DNA of 27,500 nucleotides from Chromera velia (Eukaryota; Sar; Chromeraceae). Shown here one piece after another: positions 18,916-27,430 of this stretch. The first letter of the stretch is position 1. Every line of letters begins with the position of its first letter. Under the pieces are notes generated by a model that saw nothing but the letters and a program-made list of their open reading frames with translations, ran no database searches and had not been told where the DNA came from. The position numbers and the translations under genes were made by a program. Location: positions 52,024 to 79,523 of the forward strand of contig JAHBMJ010003983.1 in assembly GCA_018398765.1 (NCBI GenBank), given 5' to 3'.

Positions 18916-19836
18916 GCACGTTGCTTTCCAATGACCTTTGTTTCCGCAACAATCGCACGGCTTTTCGTGCGATTTACATGTGTCAGGATTGCACCCTGTG
19001 ATTCCACACCGCCAGCACTTCCGACCTCCTTCGGATGACTGCCGCTGGGAGTCTCTGGGGTTCCTTCTACTATTGCTGGAAGCAGGCTTGGTTCTCCTGA
19101 CCTGGTCTCTTCTAGGGTTTCCTCCACCACCCACAAATGCAGCGATTTCCTCCTTAATCACTGCGCGCACATCTTTTGGGGTGGCTCTCTGGGGGAAGTT
19201 TGTCTTTGGCGCAGCCTCATCACCTTTGGTTGTCTTGCACATCTCCGTCAGCTTCTGGATGATGATATTGGGATCTTTTTGTTGTGTAGAGATCAGTGAA
19301 ACGGTCTATATGTCCTGTACCTTTTCGGATACTGAGTCCATCAGTGCCTCTGCCATCTTCTTCTTTGGGACTTCCCCGTTCAAGGCTTCATGCCTTACAA
19401 GGAGGTTCCTGTAGTCATTGATGATCTCAATCCCGCGACCCCTCCTCTTTGTGGCAAATGTTTTCCATTCTTTCTCGACATCTTCCTTCTGTTTTTCATC
19501 CTCCTCCTCTCCCGAGTTCTTCAGTGCCCCTTCGAGCGCCTTTTGGTAGGCGTCAAATTTGCACTTTCCGTTTGCGTCATCATATTCGCTCTTCTTCCGC
19601 TTCTGGAAGACAGTGTTGATCACCACTCCGACTCTGGGATGACCTTGTGTTGACCAATATGTCTGGTCACAGATCCACCTGTCAAGTTTATCGCCGTCTA
19701 TATCAACTTTCCCGTCGAGGATGGACAAACGCCTGTCTGCCCAGGCGACGAAGGTGTTGACTTCATTGACACTGAGTTCTTGAGTTCTCTTATCGATGAG
19801 AAGGGGGAAGACGAGCTTGCCTTCTGTGGCACTCAT
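18916..19836 (-). pseudogene. Copia gag: capsid and two zinc knuckles
   Basis: The N-terminal ~300 residues are Lys/Glu-rich and helical, as in copia capsid proteins that package element RNA. Two knuckles follow: CWRCGITGCNPDTC (a CCCC variant) and CDCCGNKGHWKATC, the canonical C-x2-C-x4-H-x4-C, at 18916-19017. They bind nucleic acid. One TAG (19306) falls between the capsid-like and nucleocapsid parts, and another lies downstream at 18448. The start ATG at 19836 is the first in frame after the LTR. Confidence 0.88.
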
Positions 19837-19858
19837 CTTGTCTGTGAGTATCGCTGCT

Positions 19859-19875
19859 CTCGCTGGCGTCTACCA
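19859..19875 (-). other. Primer-binding site
   Basis: Minus-strand TGGTAGACGCCAGCGAG begins with the last T of the 5' LTR and has the TGG start expected for complementarity to a tRNA 3' CCA end. The tRNA cannot be named without the host tRNA set. Confidence 0.6.
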
Positions 19876-20095
19876 GTAATGGCTTAGGGTAGCGCGTACC
19901 TGGGGAGGCTAGGAGATGATATTAGGAGGATATATACTCACTACGTACATGTAGAAGTCTGTTCATGCAGGTCGTGTTCAGGGAAGACATCACTTCGCAC
20001 AGATGTAGTCAGCCTAGTGTCTGACGGACAGACAGACGTGGCACTGCACGTACATATATGCATATAATAGTGACTGTGATACTAGTCACTCTGTC
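19875..20095 (-). repeat. Copia 5' LTR, larger part
   Basis: Matches 14490-14710 with six differences: T at 19931, 19933, 19935 and 20006 where the other LTR has C, A at 20064 where it has G, and G at 19983 where it has A. It is interrupted by the hAT element after ACTCTGTC (20088-20095). Confidence 0.93.
20088..20095. repeat. 8-bp target-site duplication (left) of the nested hAT element
   Basis: ACTCTGTC, repeated exactly at 21798-21805 and present once at the homologous spot in the intact LTR (14703-14710). Eight bases is the hallmark length for hAT elements. Confidence 0.95.
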
Positions 20096-20150
20096 TAGTA
20101 ACCATGTTTGATTTGATTATATTTGATTTGATTTGATTTGATTTGAGCTT
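20096..20150. repeat. Left terminal inverted repeat of the hAT element
   Basis: TAGTAACCATGTTTGATT followed by about six TTTGA pentamers. Inverted match to 21745-21797. Confidence 0.85.
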
Positions 20151-20501
20151 CAACCTCAAATATTTGATATTTGAGGTAAGATTTGAGGTTAACTTCTTAA
20201 GGTTCCTCACTGAGTCACTGACTTACTGTCACTCTGATCATTTTTCTCATGATAATAGTTATCAGAACATTTCTGATGTGTGTTTCAAAAATTTAAAAAA
20301 ATATATATAAAATTATAACTTATCAGTTCCGTAAAAAAAATATGCCTGTGTGGCAGTGTATATATACTAGTCACTGAGACTCACTCTAGTATTAATAGAG
20401 ATTAAGAACGTAAAATTGATAGATTTGAAATTGTATATAACTTTTTGTTGATACGATAAAGTTAGAGCACGTACCAAAATTGAGGTGACAATCACTCAGC
20501 T

Positions 20502-21377
20502 TTATGGCACTTCCTTTTCCTTTTCTTCATGATCACTTTCTTTAATATGAATCGAATCGATCGGTGGTGGGAGCTGCTGAGAGCTTTTTTTCTGGCTTTT
20601 CGGCTTTCCAGGAGTGGGTGCTCCTGGGCTTCTATTCGGTTGCAGAGAGATGACAACGGGGTGAGACGGAGAACCGCGCACACCTTTGCTATTGCTGTTA
20701 GTGTTGGAACCGTCCTGTTTCTGGGCAGCTAAGCATTCAGAGTTGGTAAATTTGGCTACCCTCTGTGCCGTGCCAGGGCCGACAACAACCTGTCTCAACC
20801 TGTTTTTGATTGACAGAATAATCTCGTTCTTCAGTGTTGGGAGCAGAAGTCTCTGCACCTTCTCTACAGACGGGAGATCGTAGCAGGGGTCCAGTGCTTT
20901 GACCAGCTTTCGCAATGCCTCGTTTTCTGTGAGATGAGGCCAGCCAGCACTGGCCAGAAAGTCCGTGGTCAGCATATTGCACTTGATTCTCTTCTTATGC
21001 GTCTCTGCATATGGTGCGACCACGGCTTCTACTTCATCTTTGGTGGGGAAAAACGTTCGCACGTCAGGCTGCTTCGTCCCTCCCGCCCCCTCCAACCACT
21101 TTTCCTGTCTTTCTTTAAGCAGCTACACATGTTTGTCAGACATGATTGTCAAGCCATGCTGATTGATGAGGTGGGTTTGAAAAGAACTGGTTGCCGCTGC
21201 TGCATACTCACAACTACAAATAGTTTCTCCTTCCCCCTCGGCTCCTTGTATTTTCACCTGACACTGATTCAGAATCACATTTACCCCCTTTTGCACGGAC
21301 CATATTTTTTTTGCGTACCCAGCTCTAAAAACAAATGCCTCCTTCTTCTCGTTCGACCCTGTTGGATTGTGTGACAT
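20502..21377 (-). pseudogene. hAT transposase N-terminal portion with BED-like finger and one TAG
   Basis: The frame runs from ATG at 21377 to TAA at 20502 (291 codons plus stop) with one in-frame TAG at 21123-21125. The N-terminal part has an aromatic KKIWSVQKG, then ICSCEYAAA and FQTHLINQHG: a finger with C-x-C instead of the usual C-x2-C, and His-x4-His. After the TAG the sequence continues as in hAT proteins: DVRTFFP, then LTTDFLASAGW, then ALRKLVKALDPCYDLPSVEKV, the conserved segment before the RNase H-like core. The last ~70 residues are Ser/Pro/Lys-rich and the catalytic and dimerisation regions are absent. It could be a deletion derivative or a repressor-like short form. Confidence 0.75.
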
Positions 21378-21744
21378 GTCTTTATGGGGTGTAAAATGTT
21401 TGCAGCCGCTCAAAAAGGGGGCCGTAAAAGATGTTCCAGCACCAGAAAAGTCAACACAGCTGTTTGGGAAAACGTTCAGCTGATCGGTTTACCTCTGCAT
21501 GAAGTAAAAGGAGGTGAAACGTTAATTTCAGTGCAGCTCAAAACGTTTTTTTTTTTAGAGCAAACCATCAAGATTTAGGTTTTTTTATTTGAATCAGCAT
21601 GCGTGATGGATCGGTACTTGCAAAAAGTTTTTTCGGGACCTTCATATTTGAGGTTGAAAGTCATATTGATCAAATATTTGATCGTATTTGATAGGTCTTT
21701 AAACACTAGGTCCTCCCTGACTGGATATTTGATTTGAGCTTAAG

Positions 21745-21797
21745 CCCTACCTCAAATTAAATCAAATCAAATCAAATTAAATCAAACATGGTCACTA
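21745..21797. repeat. Right terminal inverted repeat of the hAT element
   Basis: AATCAAATC-type pentamers then CAAACATGGTCACTA, the inverted copy of the left end. Confidence 0.85.
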
Positions 21798-21850
21798 ACT
21801 CTGTCCATCTTTCCATCCATCTAGGATCGGCTGTCATACAAGTTACTACT
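21798..21850 (-). repeat. hAT right duplication and remaining 45 bp of the copia 5' LTR
   Basis: ACTCTGTC (21798-21805) is the second copy of the 8-bp duplication. 21806-21850 matches 14711-14755 with a single G-to-A difference at 21838, and is followed by ATATA (21851-21855), the copia target duplication. Confidence 0.93.
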
Positions 21851-21855
21851 ATATA

Positions 21856-22756
21856 ACATAAATATTCGTCTTCATTTACAAATTATGATGTACAGAGTAA
21901 GTATCAGTGTTTGTGGGTCAAAGTAGTTAAAACTGAAATAGCGTGAAATAGAGGGACCAAAAGTATATCAGATATGCTAGGATCGATCGAACAGATCTTA
22001 AAATTTAATGTCTCCTCTCCGTAATAATAATTATATCTTTATAGAAGACTTTCTTTATATAACTGTATGCCGCCCGGGAGCTTAGTACTCCAACTAGGGT
22101 TAGGCATCCTCTAACTAACTAACTAACTAACAACCAGTTTAATTTCATTATTTCTGCACTAGTTCCTGCACTAGCTTAAAGTTAAGTTAGACAAGTATGG
22201 TTGAACTCGTGTACATCTATCTACCACAGAGCGGCGTCTTTCCATAATTGAATTATTGCACAGCTCTTTGTTTGAATTTTGATAGTAACGCATCGGCTTA
22301 AACATCGGTGGCCCGCTGCCACGTCACTGAACGCCACTTTAACGGACATATCATCTTATGACATAAGCTTCCTCATCCTCTAGCTCATCTTCTTTCTATT
22401 TACATTGAAAGATGTATGTCTAACAGCCGGGACAGACCGGGACAGACGATATTAAAGTAGACTTTAGATCGTCAGGTGACTGGTGGACGTCACGGTTTGG
22501 GTTAGACCAGGACATGCAGACTAAAACAGATTGAGAATGTCCCGAAAGGTGACTTTGTTGAGCTAAATAAAATTGAATGTCAATGCCAATGAGGTTTTCC
22601 AACTGTCTGTTCTGAAAGTCAGAGAATGAGAGCATCCAGAAGGTGTTGATAAACACAATAAGCATACTCAGAGAAAAGGAGTGGAAGTTCGACTCCTTTC
22701 CCTGTACCCCCCCCCCCAAACGTCTCCACCATTCCTTTAAGTCGGTTAAGAACACC
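21856..22756. other. AT-rich intergenic spacer
   Basis: About 900 bases with a CTAA tetranucleotide run (22111-22131) and a poly-C run (22708-22717). A 111-codon minus-strand frame at 22420-22755 has no recognisable motif and I do not call it a gene. Confidence 0.5.
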
Positions 22757-23020
22757 TCTCCTCCCTGTTTTTATATCTGCTTCTTTCTCTGCCCCGCATG
22801 CAGGCTGCTTCTGTCTCCTTCTTCATCCTCCCTTCTTCTTCTTTTTAGTCTTTTTCTCTCCCTCCACCTCGATTTCCTCCCTGTCTCGGTCTCTGCGGCT
22901 GCTTTTGTCTGCTTCCTCTTGCTCTCAGAGTTTTCGATCTTCCCTTTTGGTCCCACCTCTCCTCTCTGTCTCTGTATCTGCCTCTTTCTCTGCCCCGCAT
23001 CCTCCCTTCTTCTTCCCTCC
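22757..23020. repeat. Pyrimidine-rich block with ~200-bp direct imperfect duplication
   Basis: CTCCTCCCTG...TTTCTCTGCCCCGCAT starting near 22759 recurs as CTCCTCTCTG...TTTCTCTGCCCCGCAT near 22959, each followed by a CTTCTTC run. The strand bias resembles the HDAC introns, so this may be intronic or an expanded simple repeat. Confidence 0.6.
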
Positions 23021-23613
23021 TTCTAAAACTGTATCGTTGCACTTTGTACAATTTTTGTCATTGCATCCAAAGCAAGCTGGGAAATCACCTGTTGAGCTTC
23101 TGTGATGACCTCGGCATCAGCCACTTTAGGTGTGATGCTGTGGCCTGCCCCTGACACAGACAAGGCCTCATCACATCTATGGAAGATCGAAGACCTCCCT
23201 CCCTAGGTCAGACGGACCCTCCCCAGCCGTAGCTGCTGGAAGACTTGGCCTCTTTGCGTACCAGATCATCTTTGTCTGGTCGTACGTAGCAGGGACTTGC
23301 ATACTGAGGGAAGTCCAAAAACAGTCCTTTCTTCAGTCTGGGGTCAACTTCCCATACCATTTTTTTTTATTTACAGGATTGTACATGCACGTATCTCTTC
23401 CCAAGCAGAAAGGGAATTTGATGAGAAGAGGAGTACAGACCGGATGGAACGGGGCCAGAGAAAAGAATTAAGGTGAGTCTCTTGGACGTTCCGCCAGCGC
23501 CTTACCCCCGGCGCAGCGGAGAACTGACTAAAAAAGCTGTCGGGAATGCTTACTTAAACATTTTCCCCAATGTGTGTCACCGCTCGTAAAACTTCTTTGT
23601 CGCTAACCGTACC
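23021..23613. other. Unassigned spacer
   Basis: No supported gene, RNA or repeat. A T run lies at about 23361-23368. Confidence 0.4.
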
Positions 23614-24640
23614 GTCAGATGATGGGTCAGCCACCCTTTCAGCGGTGTCCGGCTTCTTAGTTGGGCCAGCCCTCGCCAGCCCTTCGCACACTGCCAGCTC
23701 AGACGGTACGGCTACTACCTTAGTTTCTTGGAGCAGCTAGGCTATATGTACCGTTTTTATCACAGCTACTGTAAAAACCCCCACAACAAGAAGAAGTGTG
23801 GGAAAAAAATAGAAAAATACCTCCTCCGCATGAAAAACCTCCTACACCACCAGCAGCACACCGTCTGTAAGGTCAAGAAGGGTGTGTGGCAGCACCGCAG
23901 CCAGAAGCTCGACGATACCTTGTCGTGCCATTCGAGCGACGACCAGAGTTTGGCACTGAGTCGACACCGGAGCGACCAGAGCGAGGACCAGAGCTTATTA
24001 TCCAGACATTCTAGCAACCGCAGCAGTCACTGTGTCAGGGAGCTGCGGCGCCAGCGCAGTAGCGACAACCTTTTATCGGGCTAGATACCGGGGTCCTCTC
24101 TGACGTGGCTGCACTGCCAGTGTCAGCGCAGCAGCAACAACCTCTTGCCCCGCCTTCTGCTCCCTTCTGCGGCGTTTATGCACGTTCCGCGCCCAGATGC
24201 GGCCCTCGAGTACGCGGATCAACTCCCAACACAGCGGCAGCCCCATATAGATGTGCCCATCCTCCTAGGCAAACATGGAATGGTGGACTTCAGTGCGTAG
24301 ATCCGAAAGACGGGCGGGCGGCCCGGGAGGATCCGAACGGAGTTGAGGTATGCATGCATGGCCGAAGTGACACTCCTCGACCAGGTAGGTAGAATGTTGG
24401 TGGCAAGCCAACTTCCTCTGCCATTTGGCCAGTAGCTCCTATCTATTTTATGGGATGTTTTGGGGAGTATAGAGGGGCTGCTTAAGGTCGGCAGTCCTTT
24501 TCCACGCGGTGGCGAGGCTCGGAGTCCGCGTGAGCCGCAACCGCCAGCAGTCCATACAGCGAAAGCAGTACGACAGTCGGACGTCGGCCTCGAGGGCGTT
24601 TTCAATACGAAGGAAATTATGTAATGACCGGCGGGTGTCA
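23614..24640. other. GC-rich island with overlapping open frames on both strands
   Basis: On the plus strand one frame lacks TAA and TGA from 23614 to the TAA at 24622, but has TAG at 24082, 24298 and 24433. Its first part encodes a Lys/Arg/His/Ser-rich product with internal repeats (RHRSDQS, SRHSSNRSS), and a QRSS(D/N)NLL motif occurs on both sides of the first TAG. On the minus strand a codon-aligned frame and an independent 140-codon frame (24219-24641) are also open, and the former reads like protein in stretches such as YMGLPLCWELIRVLEG. I cannot decide which strand, if either, is coding. No family recognised. Confidence 0.35.
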
Positions 24641-24757
24641 TCGGTCGCTAGTTCTTCTTCTTTTTTTTTTTTTTTTGCCGCTCAAACGGCGCAGACTCTT
24701 CCAAACAAAGAGGTGACCTCCAGCGCCAAACCGCCTTCATGCGAGAATAGTACTCAC

Positions 24758-25134
24758 ATGCCACTATCCTCTTCGACATCGGAAGCGGCCTCAACTTCGA
24801 GCACAGTGCCTTTCGTAGGCTTTTGGACATCAAGCTCCTGGAGTACTTCATGAACACCGATGACGAACGCATAAATAGAAATGTGATGGCCCTGAAACTT
24901 CCCGTCCCCTGTACACTGACCTGGTTTCTTCAGGACCGACTTCTCAACAGCCCACTTCCTTAGCTGTATACGGGATTCTTGAAGTCGTTGTTGTTGCTCA
25001 TAACCCGCAAGACGATCACGAGAGGACTTGCTTACCCACTTGACGCAGATCGAAATCGCAGTCTCTGTCTGTCCTCTTTCGATCGGTTCCAACCCCCGGT
25101 AGGTAGAAACTTGGACATGCTGAGTAAGGGCCAT
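24758..25134 (-). CDS. Hypothetical exon, minus strand
   Basis: An open frame from ATG at 25134 encodes about 125 residues with an Arg/Gln-rich helical centre (YEQQQRLQESRIQLRKW) and an acidic end (EVEAASDVEED). The frame meets a strong 5' splice site, GTGAGTAC, at 24757, just before an in-frame TGA, so it is better read as an exon than as a complete gene. The next exon was not identified with confidence. The 20-base T run at about 24660-24676 lies in the following stretch. Function unknown. Confidence 0.4.
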
Positions 25135-25135
25135 T

Positions 25136-25596
25136 ATGCTGACGGACAAGAAAAAACATGATACAACTAGAGGGATACGTGCGTGCCGACTTTTATTTTT
25201 CTTTTTAGCTCGAGCGCAGGATGGCTTAGCTTACACCAAGATTTGCAAAGGGAGGGGGAACAAGACTGGATGGCACAACCGGCACCTATTGGTCATGCGC
25301 AGCCTGTACGGTTTCTTGTGCATACAGATTCTAGGCGTGCCGGCCTCGTTGACAGCGGTTTCGGATTATCTGGGGGGCCACAAACTGGATACGGGGCGTG
25401 TGAAGCCCGACTTGGCCCGGGTGGGCAATGGCGTACGCCTCACCACCCTCGAGGAGCCGGACGCTAAGGGACCTGCCCGTGGGCCACCAAGACATCCGGT
25501 ACGGTTTGTGCCACGGTCTGGCGGTTGATCCGCATAACTTGAAGGCCGTGCGCCGGAGCGTCCTGCTGAACGAGGACCTGGGCTTTCCGGACTGAA
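25136..25596 (+). CDS. Hypothetical ORF, possibly frameshifted
   Basis: ATG at 25136 opens a 130-codon frame ending near 25528 with SLYGFLCIQILGVPASLTAV and KLDTGRVKPDLARVGNGVRL. From about 25460 the neighbouring frame becomes more protein-like (LPVGHQDIRYGLCHGLAVDP, then LNEDLGFPD) and ends in TGA at about 25594. A single-base shift near 25455-25470, real or from sequencing, would join them. No family is recognised. The minus strand is open here too, so coding status is uncertain. Confidence 0.3.
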
Positions 25597-25628
25597 CGCC
25601 GGGCGCGCTACCACTACACCACGACCCC
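25560..25628 (-). tRNA. tRNA-like fold, probable pseudogene or SINE head
   Basis: On the minus strand TGGTGTAGTGG fits the internal A-box consensus exactly. A D-stem (GTG with CGC), a four-pair anticodon-like stem (CCGG/CCGG) around an 8-nt loop, and a five-pair T-like stem (GTCCT/AGGAC) follow in tRNA order. The 3' half of the acceptor stem does not pair with GGGGTCG and the B box (CGTTCAGC) is weak, so this is not a functional tRNA as it stands. It overlaps the end of a plus-strand ORF, so chance is possible. Confidence 0.35.
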
Positions 25629-25650
25629 TTTGGTTTGGTAAAAGGAGTTC

Positions 25651-25696
25651 GCGCGCGCCATGGAAGAAAAATAAAAAAAAAACCTGGTGCGCGCGC
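25651..25696. repeat. GC-alternating inverted repeat with A-rich loop
   Basis: GCGCGCGCCATGG at 25651 and CCTGGTGCGCGCGC ending 25696 can pair with one bulge around an A-rich loop (about 25664-25682). Alternating GC may also form Z-DNA. Confidence 0.6.
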
Positions 25697-26430
25697 AGAT
25701 TGTGTTCCGTGGATCTAGACCCCTCATACTGGAACCTGCTGGTAGTGGTGTTGTAAACACTCCCGGCAAGTATGAAGCGGAGCCCTCAGCAAATACTACA
25801 AGAAAGGCCTTCCAGCCAGCAGATCAAGTGCATGTACGCGCAACCCAATGAACCCATTGAAGCAGCTGCAGATCATATCGGTTTTTTCGCGATATGTCGT
25901 CTGTAGGAGGAAGAAGATCGCGAGCATCGACAACAGATTGTACACCGGCAGCGTCAGATGGTTGCACGTAATGATCAAAAATCTAAATGATACTAAATGA
26001 TCAAAAATTGATTAATTATAATCTGTCCTATAATATATTTATCTAAAATTTGAGTCATTATTTCACTTACAATTTAAGAATCCAACTTTACATGAGATTA
26101 GACAATGTAGACATGAGAACTCAAATCATTGGCTTTTCAGCAAAAACTGAGTAAATGATGCTGCTAACTAATCAATAATATCTGATAGCATCAAACAAAA
26201 CCAATCTTACTAATTAGTATAGCATGCAGCTCTTATTGTCCACAGGAAGTTCGAATCTAGGTTCGAATCACAAATCATTGGCATTCTCGTTCAGATTGCA
26301 TGTAACATGCAGATGTTTGTGATACTACTTGTCACATGACCCACTGGACATACTACCGTCGGTCGCTAGGGGCTTGCGCGTATGGATTCAAGAAGGACAG
26401 ACGCAAACATGTCGACCACACCCCTTCCGC
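25697..26430. other. AT-rich spacer with doubled B-box-like word
   Basis: No ORF or element that I can support. GTTCGAATC occurs twice 12 bases apart (26249-26257 and 26261-26269), identical to a tRNA B box core, but no tRNA fold can be built around either copy. Confidence 0.5.
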
Positions 26431-26816
26431 CCGAGTTGAACCATGAGAGAACGCTGTTTCTGCAGGGACCCAGGGGGTACAAAAGCGGCTCAAAGCGGAC
26501 GCTGCCCGACCTCAAGAGACAGAATGTTCCAGAGAAAAAGAAAACGGATTGAGAATGTCGACTTCTTTCCAGGAAGGCGCGTAGAGCACATGCAACGTGA
26601 AAGGAACGAAAGCAAGCTACACACAGGCAGACAACAGTAGAGCAACAAAACAGGCAATCACAGGCCCGAGGGAAAAGAGGAAAACGGCGCGTCAGAGACG
26701 TCTTTGTAGCAGAGTCATTTGCCCCAGAAGAAATCCATGACGCATATGAAAGAGCAGGTAGACAGAAAGTGCGTGTTCTCTGTTGTACTTTGTCTCTTGT
26801 GTTTCTCTCAGCTCAC
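26431..26816 (-). other. Probable downstream intron/exon region of the right-edge minus-strand gene
   Basis: Purine-rich on the plus strand, so pyrimidine-rich in the direction of the gene. Candidate acceptors, for example TGTGTGTAG near 26620, exist, but I could not choose exons with confidence. Confidence 0.35.
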
Positions 26817-26879
26817 CTGCTCAAAGCATTCAGTTGATTGTGCGCAAACGGCAGCACGATCGGGAAGAACACTGCCCAC
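26817..26879 (-). CDS. Exon of an unrecognised minus-strand gene
   Basis: A 63-nt exon bounded on the minus strand by a T/C-rich acceptor ending TTGGTTCAG and the donor GTGAGC. Joined in phase 2 to the exon at 27075-27430 it continues the frame with a hydrophobic stretch, WAVFFPIVLPFAHNQLNALS, possibly a membrane segment or buried helix. Both flanking introns are pyrimidine-rich on the minus strand, the same style as the HDAC gene. Function unknown. Confidence 0.45.
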
Positions 26880-27074
26880 CTGAACCAAGGAGAAAAACAG
26901 GAGACCACATGCAATGGAAGAGAAACATCGATTTGGACCCTCACAGGACAGATGGAGATGTGGCCAGAGAGAGAACAAAACCATAAAATAGAGGAAAAAT
27001 CGAAGCAGAAAAAGATCTGAAAAACGAAAAGAAAGAGAGTGCTTAATTCAAAAACGGCCTGCAGGCCTACTCAC

Positions 27075-27430
27075 TTTTCCCATCCCAAAGCGTTCAATCT
27101 CGTTGCCATTTCTGCCTCTGCGCTTCCCTCTTCAACCTCCGCATTCCACAGAGCCTCAAGAGCAGCCCCAGGAGGAGGAAGAGAAAGTCTCTCAGTCAGA
27201 ACAGACACAAGACCCAGTCCCCCCCCTCCAGCCCCCCCTGCAGGCCACCACGCAGGAATTCCAAAAGACTCCGGAGATATCTGAGGAGAGTCTGCCTCCC
27301 CCCCCTTCCAACTAGGTTTCCTCTCCACCCCCCCATCCCACTCCCAGTTCAGCTCTCCGTCCTCACTTCCCACCCCGCAGGCTTCACTTTCTCTCTCCCC
27401 GGAAAGAAGGGCACTCTCACGGGCCCACCG
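27075..27430 (-). CDS. Exon of an unrecognised minus-strand gene near the right edge
   Basis: A 356-nt open stretch between a good acceptor (CTTTCGGCGTGCAG on the minus strand) and a consensus donor GTGAGTAG at 27074. It encodes about 118 residues: a Glu/Gly-rich first half, then a helical region (GLGLVSVLTERLSLPP, then LEALWNAEVEEGSAEAEMATR). The donor lies exactly where the frame would otherwise hit a stop, which supports the call. The 5' part of the gene should lie beyond 27500. No family recognised. A plus-strand Pro/Gln-rich frame in the same place is regarded as its shadow. Confidence 0.55.

Larger units (their letters stand above)
20096..21797 (-). mobile_element. Nested hAT-type DNA transposon, 1,702 bp, truncated coding capacity
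   Basis: The ends are TAGTAACCATGTTTGATT and, in reverse complement, TAGTGACCATGTTTGATT: one mismatch in the first 18 bases, then matching arrays of TTTGA pentamers. An exact 8-bp duplication flanks it. Subterminal regions repeat ATTTGAGG/CAAATATTTGAT words (20150-20190 and 21640-21755), plausible transposase-binding sites. The only substantial gene is a minus-strand frame encoding a BED-like finger and a hAT N-terminal region without the catalytic core, so movement must have relied on another copy. Confidence 0.9.

Noticed and set aside
22420-22755. 111-codon minus-strand ORF
   Set aside because: No recognisable domain, splice context or homology cue. Length is compatible with chance in this composition.
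23614-24624. Three TAG codons in a plus-strand frame as further evidence for TAG decoding
   Set aside because: The frame is codon-aligned with an open minus-strand frame, so plus-strand TAG can simply mirror CTA Leu codons. Coding strand is undecided.
25366-25614. Minus-strand Pro/Arg/Gly-rich ORF
   Set aside because: It is typical of a GC-rich shadow frame. The plus strand has more protein-like stretches, though neither is certain.
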